Shown: piece after piece, positions 54,837-63,594 of the stretch
Layout: each line of letters starts with the position of its first letter
Position numbering within the stretch: position 1 is the first letter of the stretch
DNA from: Candidatus Kouleothrix ribensis
Lineage (GTDB): Bacteria > Chloroflexota > Chloroflexia > Chloroflexales > Roseiflexaceae
Direction: 5' to 3'
Assembly (NCBI GenBank): GCA_016722075.1
Contig: JADKGW010000001.1
Span: forward strand, 3,782,001-3,846,000
Length of the DNA stretch: 64,000 nt
Translations under genes and position numbers: made by a program
The notes under the pieces: generated by a model
The model's database searches: none
Told to the model about the DNA's origin: nothing
What the model saw: only the letters and a program-made list of their open reading frames with translations

Positions 54837-55589
54837 ATGGATGATTCCCCCCTGCGGCGCGGCGCAAACTTCGAGCCATCGCCGCAAACGGCAGCCAACG
54901 CGCCTACCTCTACCGCCGGCTGGGAGCAAGCCCCCGCAGAGCACGACGAGCGCAGGTCGGCTAATGTGCGCGGTGTGCTCAAAGAGCTACTCGAAACCGC
55001 GATCTTCATTCTGCTGGTATTCCTGATCGTGCGCGGCGTGATCCAGAACTTCAAGATCGAGGGCCAGAGTATGGAGCCGAATTTCCATACCGGCCAGTAT
55101 ATCCTCGTCAATAAGATCGTCTATTTCCACTTCGACCTGAACGCGCCGCTGCGCCTGCTGCCCGGCAATGCCGACCTGGCCGCCCAGGTGGTGTACCCCT
55201 TCCATATGCCGCGGCGCGGCGAGGTGGTGGTGTTCGAATATCCACGCGACATGAGCAAAGACTATATCAAGCGCGTGATTGGCCTGCCGGGCGACCAGGT
55301 TGTGATCAAAGACGGCCAGGTATTCGTCAATGATCAGCTGCTCGACGAGCCGTACCTCAACGGCGTGGCGACCACTTGCCGCGGCGATGACCCGTGCAAT
55401 TTCGGCCAGACGATCACGGTGCCGTTCGGCACGGTGTTCGTGATGGGTGATAATCGCAACAATAGTAGCGACTCGCGCGAGTGGGGCGCGCTGCCGCTCG
55501 ACGGGATCATCGGCAAGGCCTGGGTCTCGTATTGGCCGCGCGAATACTGGGGCACCATCCCAGCCGCCACGTATACAACCCAGCCGTGA
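54837..55589 (+). CDS. lepB: signal peptidase I
   Basis: A 250-residue membrane protease removing signal peptides. The N-terminal 45 residues are polar and cytoplasmic, then one membrane helix (AIFILLVFLIVRGVI, about 55-69). The catalytic Ser78 is in QSMEP and Lys145 in DYIKRVIGLPGD; MGDNRNNSSDSR is the third conserved box. The methionine at 54837 starts the protein; open sequence further upstream is not family-like. Confidence 0.95.
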   Translation: MDDSPLRRGANFEPSPQTAANAPTSTAGWEQAPAEHDERRSANVRGVLKELLETAIFILLVFLIVRGVIQNFKIEGQSMEPNFHTGQYILVNKIVYFHFDLNAPLRLLPGNADLAAQVVYPFHMPRRGEVVVFEYPRDMSKDYIKRVIGLPGDQVVIKDGQVFVNDQLLDEPYLNGVATTCRGDDPCNFGQTITVPFGTVFVMGDNRNNSSDSREWGALPLDGIIGKAWVSYWPREYWGTIPAATYTTQP

Positions 55590-55633
55590 CGAGCACTGCG
55601 ACACGAGGCCATAGCCGCTAACCTGGCGCTTCT

Positions 55634-56806
55634 ATGCATATTGCAATCAACGCCCACCTGCTGGCACATACGCGCAGCTTTCGGCGCGCCGGCGTGTCGA
55701 ACTATGTCGAGGCCCTGCTGACGCAGCTTGGGCAGATCGACCACACAAACCGCTACAGCGTCTACACCACGCGCGGCCTCAGCAATGCCGACCTGGGCCT
55801 GCCACCAAATTTTAGCGTGAAGCCGAGCCGGCTGCCAACCATCAACCCGCGCCTGCGTATTCCCTGGGAGCAGCTCTACGCGCCGCTGATGCTGCGCGCG
55901 AGCCACGCCGATGTATTTCACGGCGTGCTGAATGTCGCGCCAACCCTAAGTGGCGTGCCGAGCGTAATCACCATCCACGACCTGGCGTTCCTGAGCTTCC
56001 CACAAACATTTCGGCGCGTTAATCGCAGCTACCTCACATGGGCCACACGCGTGTCGGCGCGGCGCGCCACGCGCATCCTGGCGGTGTCCGAGGCCACCAA
56101 GCGCGAGATCGTGCGCCTGCTGGGCGTGCCCCCCGAGAAGATCATTGTCACCTACGACGCCTGCGACGCACGCTTCACGCCGCCCGACGCAGCTCGGCTG
56201 GCGGCCTTCCGGCAGCGCGCCGGCCTGCCCGAGCGCTTCATCCTGTTCCTGGGCACGCTCGAGCCGCGTAAGAACCTGCCGACCCTGCTCGAGGCCTACG
56301 CGCGCATCGCCAGCGCAACCGACGCGCCGCTGCTGATTGGTGGCGGCAAGGGCTGGCTATACGACGAGATTTTCGCCAAGGCCGAGGCGCTGAACCTGGG
56401 CGATCGGGTGCGCTTTGTCGGCTATATCGACGCGGCCGAGCAGGCGCTCTGGTATGCTGCGGCAACCGTGTTCGCGTTCCCATCGCTGTACGAGGGCTTT
56501 GGCATGCCGCCGCTCGAGGCCATGGCCTGCGGCACGCCAGTGGTTACCTCTACCAGCAGCAGCCTGCCCGAGGTTGTGGGCGAGGCCGGCCTGACCGCCG
56601 ACCCCGGCGACCCCGATGCGATCGGCGCGGCGCTGCTGCGTGTGCTGCGCGATGCCGATCTGCGCGCCGACTTGCGCGAGCGCGGGCTGCGCCAGGCCCG
56701 GCGCTTCTCGTGGCGCGACACGGCCGAGCGCACGCTTGGCGCCTACCAGGCGGCGGCAGGCAGCCGCGCGCCGCTGGCCGAGCAGGCCGGCAAGAAAGAA
56801 CGCTAA
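55634..56806 (+). CDS. glycosyltransferase family 4 (GT-B)
   Basis: A 390-residue GT-B enzyme. The N-terminal domain has HTRSFRRAGVSNYVEALL and DVFHGVLNVAP; the C-terminal donor-binding domain has FILFLGTLEPRKNLPTLLEA, GGGKGWLYDEIF, and FPSLYEGFGMPPLEAMACGTPVVTSTSSSLPEV with the conserved EGFGMPPLE. It transfers sugar from a nucleotide donor to an unknown acceptor, probably lipid or polysaccharide. Its stop overlaps the ATG of the next gene (TAATG). Confidence 0.9.
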   Translation: MHIAINAHLLAHTRSFRRAGVSNYVEALLTQLGQIDHTNRYSVYTTRGLSNADLGLPPNFSVKPSRLPTINPRLRIPWEQLYAPLMLRASHADVFHGVLNVAPTLSGVPSVITIHDLAFLSFPQTFRRVNRSYLTWATRVSARRATRILAVSEATKREIVRLLGVPPEKIIVTYDACDARFTPPDAARLAAFRQRAGLPERFILFLGTLEPRKNLPTLLEAYARIASATDAPLLIGGGKGWLYDEIFAKAEALNLGDRVRFVGYIDAAEQALWYAAATVFAFPSLYEGFGMPPLEAMACGTPVVTSTSSSLPEVVGEAGLTADPGDPDAIGAALLRVLRDADLRADLRERGLRQARRFSWRDTAERTLGAYQAAAGSRAPLAEQAGKKER

Positions 56807-57021
56807 TGGCAGTCGAATACTTGCTGGTGCCGGCGATCACCGGCACGCAGAGCGTACGAGCAATTAGCGCTGCGGTTGGTGCCGTTACCGGCGTGCGGCT
56901 CGTGACCGTGAGCATCGCCGATAAGCGCGTGCGCGTCGAGCACGATCGGCGCACCAGCCTGGCGGCCCTGATCAAAGCGATCGAAGACGCCGGGTATACC
57001 CCGGTAGCCGTGCTCAGCTAG
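56806..57021 (+). CDS. small HMA-like protein without CxxC
   Basis: A 71-residue protein with the beta-alpha-beta-beta-alpha-beta pattern of heavy-metal-associated domains (VSIADKRVRVEHDRRTSLAALIKAIEDAGYTP). The metal-binding GMxCxxC is absent; the matching loop reads GTQSVRAISAAV. It should therefore not bind copper in the usual way. It shares TAATG with the glycosyltransferase gene and is coupled to it. Confidence 0.75.
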   Translation: MAVEYLLVPAITGTQSVRAISAAVGAVTGVRLVTVSIADKRVRVEHDRRTSLAALIKAIEDAGYTPVAVLS

Positions 57022-57087
57022 CCGCTACGCGACTATGGGGTGCATGGCGCTCTGATGCGACATCGCGCGAGCTGCCAGAAGCGCGGC

Positions 57088-58560
57088 TCAGCGGCGCTCG
57101 TAGTTCGGCGCTTCCTTGGTGATCGTCACATCGTGCGGGTGGCTCTCGATCAGGCCAGCCATCGAGATGCGAATGAAGCGCGCGTTACGCCGCAGCGACT
57201 CGACATCGTCGGCCCCGACGTAACCCATGCCCGAGCGCAGCCCGCCAACAAGCTGGAAGATCGTGTCGCTCAACGGGCCTTTGTACGGAACCATGCCCTC
57301 GATACCCTCGGCCACCAGCTTTTTGCCCTCGCCGCTGCTCTGGAAATAGCGATCACCGCTACCACGCTGCATCGCGCCGATCGAACCCATGCCGCGGTAG
57401 CTCTTGTAGCTGCGGCCCTCGTAGAGGATCGTCTCGCCTGGGCTCTCTTCGGTACCCGCGAACAGCGAGCCGATCATCACGGTATGCGCGCCCGCCGCCA
57501 GCGCCTTCGCAATATCGCCGCTATACTTGATGCCGCCATCGGCAATCACCGGCACGCCAAAGCGCTCGGCCACGCGCGCGCACTCGGCAATCGCAGTAAT
57601 CTGCGGCATACCCGCGCCCGAAACAACCCGCGTGGTGCAGATGCTGCCCGGCCCCTGCCCAACCTTCACCGCGTCGACGCCGCGCTCGCACAGCGCCGCA
57701 GCGCCCGAGCCGGTCGAAACATTGCCGGCGATCAGCTGAACCTGCGGGAAGGCCTCGCGCACGCGCAGCACCGCATCGAGCACGCCCTGCGCGTGGCCAT
57801 GCGCCGTGTCGATCGCCAGCACATCGGTGCCGAGCCGCACCAGCGCGGCGGCACGCTCGAGGAAATCGCCCGAGGCGCCGATCGCCGCGCCGACCCGCAG
57901 GCGGCCATGCTCGTCTTTGCTGGCGTGTGGGTGCTCGATCTGCTTCATGATATCCTTGACGGTAATCATGCCCGAAAGCCGGCCACGCCGGTCGACCACC
58001 AGCAGCTTCTCGATCCGGTGCTTGTGCAGGATCTCTTTAGCCTGCTCGAGCGTAATGCCCTCGGGAACCGTCACCAGATTCTGCGCAGTCATCAGCTCGC
58101 GGATCGGCCGGCTGCGGTCGGTCTCGAACCGCAGATCGCGGTTGGTCAGGATACCGACCAGATCGCGCTCGGCGTTGGTGATCGGGATGCCCGAGATCCT
58201 GTACTCGGCCATCAGGTCGAGCGCGTCGCCGACGGTCTTGTCGGGCGCCATGGTGATCGGATCGGTGATCATACCGCTCTCTGAGCGCTTGACCTTGCGC
58301 ACCATAGCGGCCTGATCGTCGATCGACATGTTCTTGTGTACAAAGCCCATGCCGCCCTCGCGCGCCAGCGCAATTGCCAGGCGGTGTTCGGTGACGGTGT
58401 CCATCGCCGAGCTGGTGATCGGGATGTTCAGGCGAATTGTGCGGGTCAGCTGCGTGCCAACGTCTACATGCGACGGCAATATATGCGACTCGGCCGGTAC
58501 CAGCAGCACATCGTCGAATGTCAGCCCATCGCGTGCGAATTTGTCGTCCCAATCAATCAT
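57088..58560 (-). CDS. guaB: IMP dehydrogenase
   Basis: A 490-residue enzyme oxidising IMP to XMP with NAD, the entry to guanine nucleotides. The barrel begins GLTFDDVLLVPAES; a CBS pair occupies about residues 95-205; the catalytic cysteine is in GPGSICTTR, and the flap has GDRYFQSS. GGAGG precedes the ATG at 58560. It is preceded by a structured leader (see 58722-58870). Confidence 0.96.
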   Translation of the reverse strand: MIDWDDKFARDGLTFDDVLLVPAESHILPSHVDVGTQLTRTIRLNIPITSSAMDTVTEHRLAIALAREGGMGFVHKNMSIDDQAAMVRKVKRSESGMITDPITMAPDKTVGDALDLMAEYRISGIPITNAERDLVGILTNRDLRFETDRSRPIRELMTAQNLVTVPEGITLEQAKEILHKHRIEKLLVVDRRGRLSGMITVKDIMKQIEHPHASKDEHGRLRVGAAIGASGDFLERAAALVRLGTDVLAIDTAHGHAQGVLDAVLRVREAFPQVQLIAGNVSTGSGAAALCERGVDAVKVGQGPGSICTTRVVSGAGMPQITAIAECARVAERFGVPVIADGGIKYSGDIAKALAAGAHTVMIGSLFAGTEESPGETILYEGRSYKSYRGMGSIGAMQRGSGDRYFQSSGEGKKLVAEGIEGMVPYKGPLSDTIFQLVGGLRSGMGYVGADDVESLRRNARFIRISMAGLIESHPHDVTITKEAPNYERR

Positions 58561-58721
58561 TGTCAGCTCCTCCAGTCTGTGATCGTAAGGCAGCGAGTAC
58601 GCCTGCGCCAAAGTCAGCCCGTGGCATCAAGCGGCGTGTAGGCAAGCGTGATCATGTGTGTGCCGGTGCGCCAACCTGCCCACTGCCTACTGCGTACTAG
58701 GGCCATACGGTGTTGCGCAAT

Positions 58722-58755
58722 AAAAAAGCCCCCCACGCGCAAGCACGTAGAGGGC
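58722..58755 (-). terminator. intrinsic terminator upstream of guaB
   Basis: Read on the minus strand, GCCCTCTACGTGC pairs with GCGCGTGGGGGGC and is followed by six Ts. It lies about 160 bases before guaB and about 85 bases after a promoter, so it may act as an attenuator rather than only ending the operon to its right. Confidence 0.75.
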
Positions 58756-58835
58756 AGCGGCGGCGACTGCCGTTCGTCCATTGTAGGGGGTGGCGCGTTA
58801 ACAGTCGCATAGCTCCATAGTGGTCGGTTGATATT
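58722..58835 (-). ncRNA. candidate structured leader or short RNA upstream of guaB
   Basis: The predicted transcript from the promoter at 58842-58870 to the terminator at 58722 is about 115 bases. A perfect 7-bp helix (GCGACTG with CAGTCGC) spans a 32-base loop, and GGCAG/CTGCC just before the terminator could compete with its 5' arm. The sequence from 58561 to 58721 holds no gene. It matches no riboswitch class I can recognise. Confidence 0.45.
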
Positions 58836-58841
58836 CCGAGT

Positions 58842-58870
58842 ACTATACGCTGCCCTGGCCAATTCGTCAA
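58842..58870 (-). promoter_or_regulatory. promoter upstream of guaB leader
   Basis: On the minus strand, TTGACG (58865-58870) and TATAGT (58842-58847) are 17 bases apart, just after the ACBP stop codon. Confidence 0.65.
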
Positions 58871-58899
58871 TCCGACTTTCGGGGGAATTCCGCAGGCGC

Positions 58900-59154
58900 C
58901 TACTTCAGCCGCTCGACCAGCGCGATATACTGCTGCATGGCCTGATCGGTGCCGGTGCCCTTGAGCTTCACCCAGGCATCATACTTGGCCCGGCCGACAA
59001 AATCGGTGAAACCGGGCCGGCTGCCGGCCGCATCCCCGCTGGTCGCCTGCTTATACAGCGCATACAGCTGCAGCAGAGTGTCGTTGTCGGGGCGCTTGGC
59101 CAGGCTTTGGGCAGCTTTAGCGGCGGACTCGAAGCGGGCGCGCAGATCGCTCAT
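58900..59154 (-). CDS. acyl-CoA-binding protein
   Basis: An 84-residue four-helix protein. LQLYALYKQATSGD, RPGFTDFVGRAKYDAWVKLKG and AMQQYIALVERLK are the family's ligand-binding blocks; the lysines and tyrosines that hold the CoA 3'-phosphate are present. It binds long-chain acyl-CoA in the cytoplasm. GAGGAGG precedes the ATG. It starts 39 bases after the DAHP synthase gene, so the two are probably one unit. The family is common in eukaryotes and scattered in bacteria. Confidence 0.93.
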   Translation of the reverse strand: MSDLRARFESAAKAAQSLAKRPDNDTLLQLYALYKQATSGDAAGSRPGFTDFVGRAKYDAWVKLKGTGTDQAMQQYIALVERLK

Positions 59155-59193
59155 GGTCTACCTCCTCATCAAATACTACCAGGGTCAGATGCC

Positions 59194-60267
59194 CTACATA
59201 TGGAGTAAGCCTACATTGCCGGCAGGCACCGCCAGCGGCCGGTCGATCGCTGTGGCGATCCGCTCGACCTGGGCAATCATCGCAGTGAATGCCGGCGGCG
59301 TGAGCGCCTGCTCGCCATCGCAGGCGGCCAGCGCCGGCGCGTGATGCACTTCGACGATCAGGCCATCGGCGCCGGCCGCCACCGCCGCGCGCGCCATGGG
59401 CACCACCCGGTCGGCCCGGCCGCTGGCGTGTGAAGGATCGACGATCACCGGCAAATGCGAGAGCTGTTTGATCAGCGGTACGGCCTGCAGATCGAGCGTG
59501 AAGCGCGCGCTATCGTCGAAGGTGCGAATACCGCGCTCGCACAGTACAACATGCGGGTTGCCCTCGGCCATGATATATTCGGCTGCCAGCAGCAGATCCT
59601 TAACGGTGGCAGCAAAGCCGCGCTTCAGCAGCACCGGCCGGCCGCTCCGGCCCACCGCCTTGAGCAGCGGGTAATTCTGCATATTGCGCGCGCCAACCTG
59701 GAGCATATCGGCGCTGGCCAGCACCATCGGCAGCATTTCGGAGTCCATGATCTCCGTCACAATCGGCATACCGGTCAGCTCGCGCGCCTCGGCCAGCAGG
59801 CGCAGGCCCTCGAACCCGAGGCCCTGGAAGGCATATGGCGAGGTACGCGGCTTATACGCGCCGCCACGCAGCATGATCGCGCCGGCCTGGTGTACCGCAT
59901 GGGCAGTGTCGAGCAGCTGGGCGCGGCTCTCGACGGTACACGGGCCGGCGATCACCGCCACGGCCAGGCCACCGATCTCGACCGGCTGGGCCGCGCCCAG
60001 CTCGGCGCCGACGCGCACGATTGTATCGGCCTCGTGAAACTCGCGCGACACCAGCTTGTATGGCGCAGTGACGCTGATCAGCTCGCGCACGCCCGGCAGC
60101 CGGCCCAGTTGGTCGGCATCGACAATCGGGCCGCGGTTGCCGATGATGCCGATCGCCGTGCGGGTCGGGCCAGGCATGGGGTGTGGTTCGTAGCCCAGAT
60201 CGGCGATGGCGCGGCAAATCTGCTCGATCTGCTCGGCGGTGGCATGGGCATCCATAACGATCAGCAT
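59194..60267 (-). CDS. aroF: 3-deoxy-7-phosphoheptulonate synthase (type I-beta)
   Basis: A 357-residue enzyme joining PEP and erythrose 4-phosphate to begin aromatic amino acid synthesis. A ferredoxin-like N-terminal domain (MLIVMDAHATAEQIEQI...) spans residues 1-70 and in homologues mediates feedback control. The barrel has AGPCTVES, RGGAYKPRTSPYAFQGLG, LLKRG and VDPSHASGR. AAGGAA lies before the ATG. It leads the unit with the acyl-CoA-binding protein. Confidence 0.94.
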   Translation of the reverse strand: MLIVMDAHATAEQIEQICRAIADLGYEPHPMPGPTRTAIGIIGNRGPIVDADQLGRLPGVRELISVTAPYKLVSREFHEADTIVRVGAELGAAQPVEIGGLAVAVIAGPCTVESRAQLLDTAHAVHQAGAIMLRGGAYKPRTSPYAFQGLGFEGLRLLAEARELTGMPIVTEIMDSEMLPMVLASADMLQVGARNMQNYPLLKAVGRSGRPVLLKRGFAATVKDLLLAAEYIMAEGNPHVVLCERGIRTFDDSARFTLDLQAVPLIKQLSHLPVIVDPSHASGRADRVVPMARAAVAAGADGLIVEVHHAPALAACDGEQALTPPAFTAMIAQVERIATAIDRPLAVPAGNVGLLHM

Positions 60268-60385
60268 GCGTGTTTTCCTTGTTCGGTGTTCGCGGCTGGC
60301 TACAATTCAACCAATGCAAAAAGTGTAACACCCCGATCTAGCGTGGTCAAGCTATGGCACGCGGGCCAAATACCGCCAGTAATGG

Positions 60386-60414
60386 TTGCAGTGGTAACAG
60401 ACCTATGGTACGAT
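60386..60414 (+). promoter_or_regulatory. promoter of the DUF4388-like gene
   Basis: TTGCAG (60386-60391) and TACGAT (60409-60414) are 17 bases apart, about 30 bases before the start. Confidence 0.5.
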
Positions 60415-60443
60415 GGTGTAAATACGTGGGAAGGATGCTGGCC

Positions 60444-61199
60444 GTGCAACTCGAAGGCTCACTCGACATATTTCCGCTGCGCGAGCTGATCGAAATGGTG
60501 ACCTATAGCTCGGTCACCGGGGTGTTGGAGGTGTATGCCGACGAGCATATCGGCCGGCTCTTCTTCAGCGACGGGCGCCCCTACCACGCGGTCGCCGGCG
60601 ATCTGACCGGCGTCGACGCCGTCGGTAGGATGTTTGAGCAGCAGCACGCGCCATTTCGCTTCGTCGCCGACCAGGTCGACTCCCAGGCTACGCTGTGGAT
60701 CGACCCGTGGGATCTGATCGATCGCGGCGAAGACCTGGCGGCCAAGTGGATCTACATTCACCAGCACGTGCCCACTGTCGACCACATCCCGCATTTGGTG
60801 GGTACGCTAACCCAGAGTCCCGTCCACATCAACGATACGATCTGGCCGGTGCTGGCGGCGGTCGATGGCCAGCGCAGCGCGCGCGAGGCCGCCGAGCATC
60901 TGAACCTGGTGCTGCTCGATACCTGCCTGGCCCTGGCAACCCTGTCTGAGCAGGGGCTGGTCACTATTCAGCCACCCCGCGTAGTGCCCGTACGCCCCTC
61001 CGGGCCACCGGCGCTGTTCGCCCCCCCCTCTGCGGCCGCTGCCGCAGCCCCGGTCGACACGGCTGAGCCCGCTGCCGCCGGCTTCCTCGAGCGCCTGCTC
61101 GCCGAGGCCCAGGGCAAGGCGCAGCAGCGACCGGAGCTTACTGATGACGTCGCGCAAGAGCGCAAACAAGTTTATCGCTACGTCGACGACCGCCGCTGA
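60444..61199 (+). CDS. DUF4388-like (PATAN) domain protein
   Basis: About 251 residues. The N-terminal half matches DUF4388 domains: LEGSLDIFPLRELIEMVTYSSVTGVLEVYADEHIGRLFFSDGRPYHAV. The middle resembles a winged-helix (TIWPVLAAVDGQRSAREAAEHLNL), and the end is an Ala/Pro linker with an acidic/basic tail. DUF4388 proteins often sit with signalling systems. I prefer the GTG at 60444 because GGAAGGA lies 8 bases upstream; ATG 60435 is an alternative. The 3' end overlaps the next gene by 56 bases. Confidence 0.72.
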   Translation: MQLEGSLDIFPLRELIEMVTYSSVTGVLEVYADEHIGRLFFSDGRPYHAVAGDLTGVDAVGRMFEQQHAPFRFVADQVDSQATLWIDPWDLIDRGEDLAAKWIYIHQHVPTVDHIPHLVGTLTQSPVHINDTIWPVLAAVDGQRSAREAAEHLNLVLLDTCLALATLSEQGLVTIQPPRVVPVRPSGPPALFAPPSAAAAAAPVDTAEPAAAGFLERLLAEAQGKAQQRPELTDDVAQERKQVYRYVDDRR

Positions 61200-63318
61200 C
61201 ATAGCGTTCGCCCCATCGCTCCAGCGCCCACTTGTGGCCGCAACACTCTGCTGTGCGGCGATTGCCTGGCTGGCCGGCCCGGCCGGCCGCCTGCTGGTGC
61301 TGCTGCCACTGCTGCTGTTCGGCCCTGGCTACCTGATCGAGCGCGCGCTACGCCCGATCGCCCGCCCAACCCTCTGGCTGCGCCCGACCCTCTGGCTCGG
61401 CCTTAGCCTCAGCCTGATCGCGCTGCTGTACCTCTGGGCCGGCACGCTCGGCCTGGCCTTGACCAGGCCAGTGCTGGCGCTGCTAGCGGCCGGCTGCGGG
61501 CTTGCGGTGCTCATCCACCTCTGGGCGCCAGGCCAGGCCGCCAGTATCGCGCAGCAGCCATGGGTAGCCAGCTGGCCGGCACGCGGCAGCCAAATGCCAC
61601 CGGTACGCCCGCACGAATTTCCAGAAGCCGGCGTGAATACGACGCTCCCCGCGTTCAGAGCCGCGTGGCTGGGCGTGTTCGCGCTGACGCTCTGGACGCG
61701 ATTCGTACAGATCCGCAACCTCGTACTGCCAAACTGGGTCGACTCGGTACACCACGCGCTGCTGATCCGCGTAGCGGCCGAGCGTGGCGTGGCGCCGCTC
61801 GACCTGCGCCCCTACCTGCCGATCGAGCAGATCGCGTATCACTGGGGCTACCACGTGCAAATCGCAGCGCTACAGCAGCTGGCGGGGCTGGCCCTGCCGC
61901 AGACCATGCTGTGGAGCGGGCAGGTGCTGAATGCGCTGCACGTACTGACGATCGCCGGGCTGGCCAGCTACCTGTGGCGGCGGCCAGTGGCCGGCATCGC
62001 CGCCGCGATCGTCGTGGGGGTCATCTCGATCATGCCGGCGTACTATGTCAGCTGGGGGCGCTACACCCAGCTGGCCGGGCTGTTGCTGCTCGCTCCGCTG
62101 CTGATCGCCTGGCTCGAGCTGCTGCGCGCACCATCGCGCCGGCTCGCGGCCACGTTAGCGCTACTGCTGGCCGGGCTGAGCCTGATACACTTCATTGTGC
62201 TGATCTATGCACTTTGCGCGATGGCGATCACCGGCGCCAGCCGGCTGGCCCAGGGTGGGCGGGCTGCATGGCTTACGCGCTGGCAGGCCGCAGCAGCCAG
62301 CGCTGCAGCCGCGCTGGCGCTGACGGCACCCTGGCTGCTGGTGCTGGTGCGCCAGAAGCTCGTGCCTGCACCCGGCGCTGTGGGGCTACCGCTGATTGGC
62401 GGCGGCTCATTCAACGCGCTCGACCAGAACCTGCTGTGGGCCGGGCACAGCCGCGCGCTGGTGGCGCTGGCGTTAGCGGCGGCGCTATGGGGCCTGTGGC
62501 GGCGCAGCCGCAGCGCCGCCGAGCTGATCGGCTGGTTGGGGCTGCTGGTTATTGGCGCCAACCCCTGGCTGGCGCTATACCTGCTGCCGGCGCTGGGCGC
62601 ACCGCTGCTCCTGGCAGGTCTGCGCCGGCGCCGCACACTGCCGGCGCTGGGTGGGGCGGCGCTGCTGCTGGCCAACCCGCTGCTGCTTGAGCTACCCTAC
62701 CTCTCGCTACTGACCAACGAGGCGGTGGTGATCAGCATGTTCATTCCGATCGGCCTGCTAATCGGCGGCGCGGCCGCATGGGCCTGGGATGCCCTGGCAC
62801 CGCCGCGGCCGCAGTGGGTGCGCACGCTGAGCGCGCTGGCGCTGGCCGGGCTGGCCGGCTGGGGGGCCTGGGACCAGCGCGATATTGTGAACCCGCAGAC
62901 CGTGCTGGCTGGTGCGGCCGACACCCAGGCGATCAGCTGGGCCGCCGAGCACACCCCACCCGACGCGCGCTTCCTGGTCGACACCGCCGGCTGGCTCGGC
63001 ACCGGGCGCGGCGCCGACGGCGGCTGGTGGCTGCTGCCGCTGGCCGGGCGTTGGGTCAGCGCGCCGCCGGTGATCTACGACTACGGCCCGGCCGAGTATG
63101 TGCGCGCCGTACGCGCGCGCAACCAGCTGGTAATGAGATTCAAGCCCGGCCAGGAGCAGCAGCTCTACGAGCTGATCGACCGCGAGCACATTACGTTTGT
63201 GTATCTCGGCCCGACGCCCGGCCCATTGAGCGCGGCCGCCTTCCCAGCCGCAGCCGGCTTCGAGAAGATCTACGAGCACGATGGTGCCACGATCTATGCG
63301 GTGCGCCGGCCGCGCTAG
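61144..63318 (+). CDS. large polytopic membrane protein, glycosyltransferase-like
   Basis: A 724-residue protein with about 14 membrane helices and a C-terminal soluble part of about 120 residues (AISWAAEHTPPDARFLVDTAGWLGTG... EHITFVYLG). The layout, with an early loop containing an acidic WVDSVHHALLIRVAAERG, resembles GT-C lipid-sugar transferases. I do not see a clear DxD, so the call is tentative. It overlaps the DUF4388-like gene by 56 bases in another frame. Confidence 0.68.
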   Translation: MTSRKSANKFIATSTTAADIAFAPSLQRPLVAATLCCAAIAWLAGPAGRLLVLLPLLLFGPGYLIERALRPIARPTLWLRPTLWLGLSLSLIALLYLWAGTLGLALTRPVLALLAAGCGLAVLIHLWAPGQAASIAQQPWVASWPARGSQMPPVRPHEFPEAGVNTTLPAFRAAWLGVFALTLWTRFVQIRNLVLPNWVDSVHHALLIRVAAERGVAPLDLRPYLPIEQIAYHWGYHVQIAALQQLAGLALPQTMLWSGQVLNALHVLTIAGLASYLWRRPVAGIAAAIVVGVISIMPAYYVSWGRYTQLAGLLLLAPLLIAWLELLRAPSRRLAATLALLLAGLSLIHFIVLIYALCAMAITGASRLAQGGRAAWLTRWQAAAASAAAALALTAPWLLVLVRQKLVPAPGAVGLPLIGGGSFNALDQNLLWAGHSRALVALALAAALWGLWRRSRSAAELIGWLGLLVIGANPWLALYLLPALGAPLLLAGLRRRRTLPALGGAALLLANPLLLELPYLSLLTNEAVVISMFIPIGLLIGGAAAWAWDALAPPRPQWVRTLSALALAGLAGWGAWDQRDIVNPQTVLAGAADTQAISWAAEHTPPDARFLVDTAGWLGTGRGADGGWWLLPLAGRWVSAPPVIYDYGPAEYVRAVRARNQLVMRFKPGQEQQLYELIDREHITFVYLGPTPGPLSAAAFPAAAGFEKIYEHDGATIYAVRRPR

Positions 63319-63436
63319 AATCGCGCCACAGCGCCTGCAGGCCTGGCCACCCCCGCTTGCAGCTCTCGCCTGGCAGCCCCTACACGACAGCGCGGTACTC
63401 CTCGAGTATGGTGCGCCGATTTTGGCGCAAAGCAGC

Positions 63437-63516
63437 AGCATTTGGTGTGGAAATTGCCTAAAACGCGGGCCACTGCGTGCGCCCTGTGGCAACGGCCGGC
63501 GCGCGCTGCGATAACC
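63437..63516. repeat. dispersed palindromic repeat, diverged half
   Basis: AATTGCCTAAAACGCGGGCCACTGCGTGCGCCCTGT resembles the right flank of copy 2. The arms are eroded. The rest of the 277-base gap 63319-63594 shows no gene. Confidence 0.4.
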
Positions 63517-63559
63517 CCGCCCGAATCGGCACACCTGTGCGACCACAGTGAACTGATGG

Positions 63560-63565
63560 TATAAT
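63560..63565 (+). promoter_or_regulatory. -10 element before the terminal radical SAM gene
   Basis: A perfect TATAAT 29 bases before the ATG. The -35 region is weak. Confidence 0.4.
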
Positions 63566-63594
63566 GCCGGCGGCAACCAGTACAGGGCAACCGA

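Noticed and set aside
57040..58284. A 414-codon plus-strand open frame
   Set aside because: It is antisense to guaB and its composition is typical of shadow frames.
58614..58783. A leader peptide (MDERQSPPLP...) for guaB attenuation
   Set aside because: The ATG has no ribosome-binding site and the frame runs through the terminator without a run of control codons.
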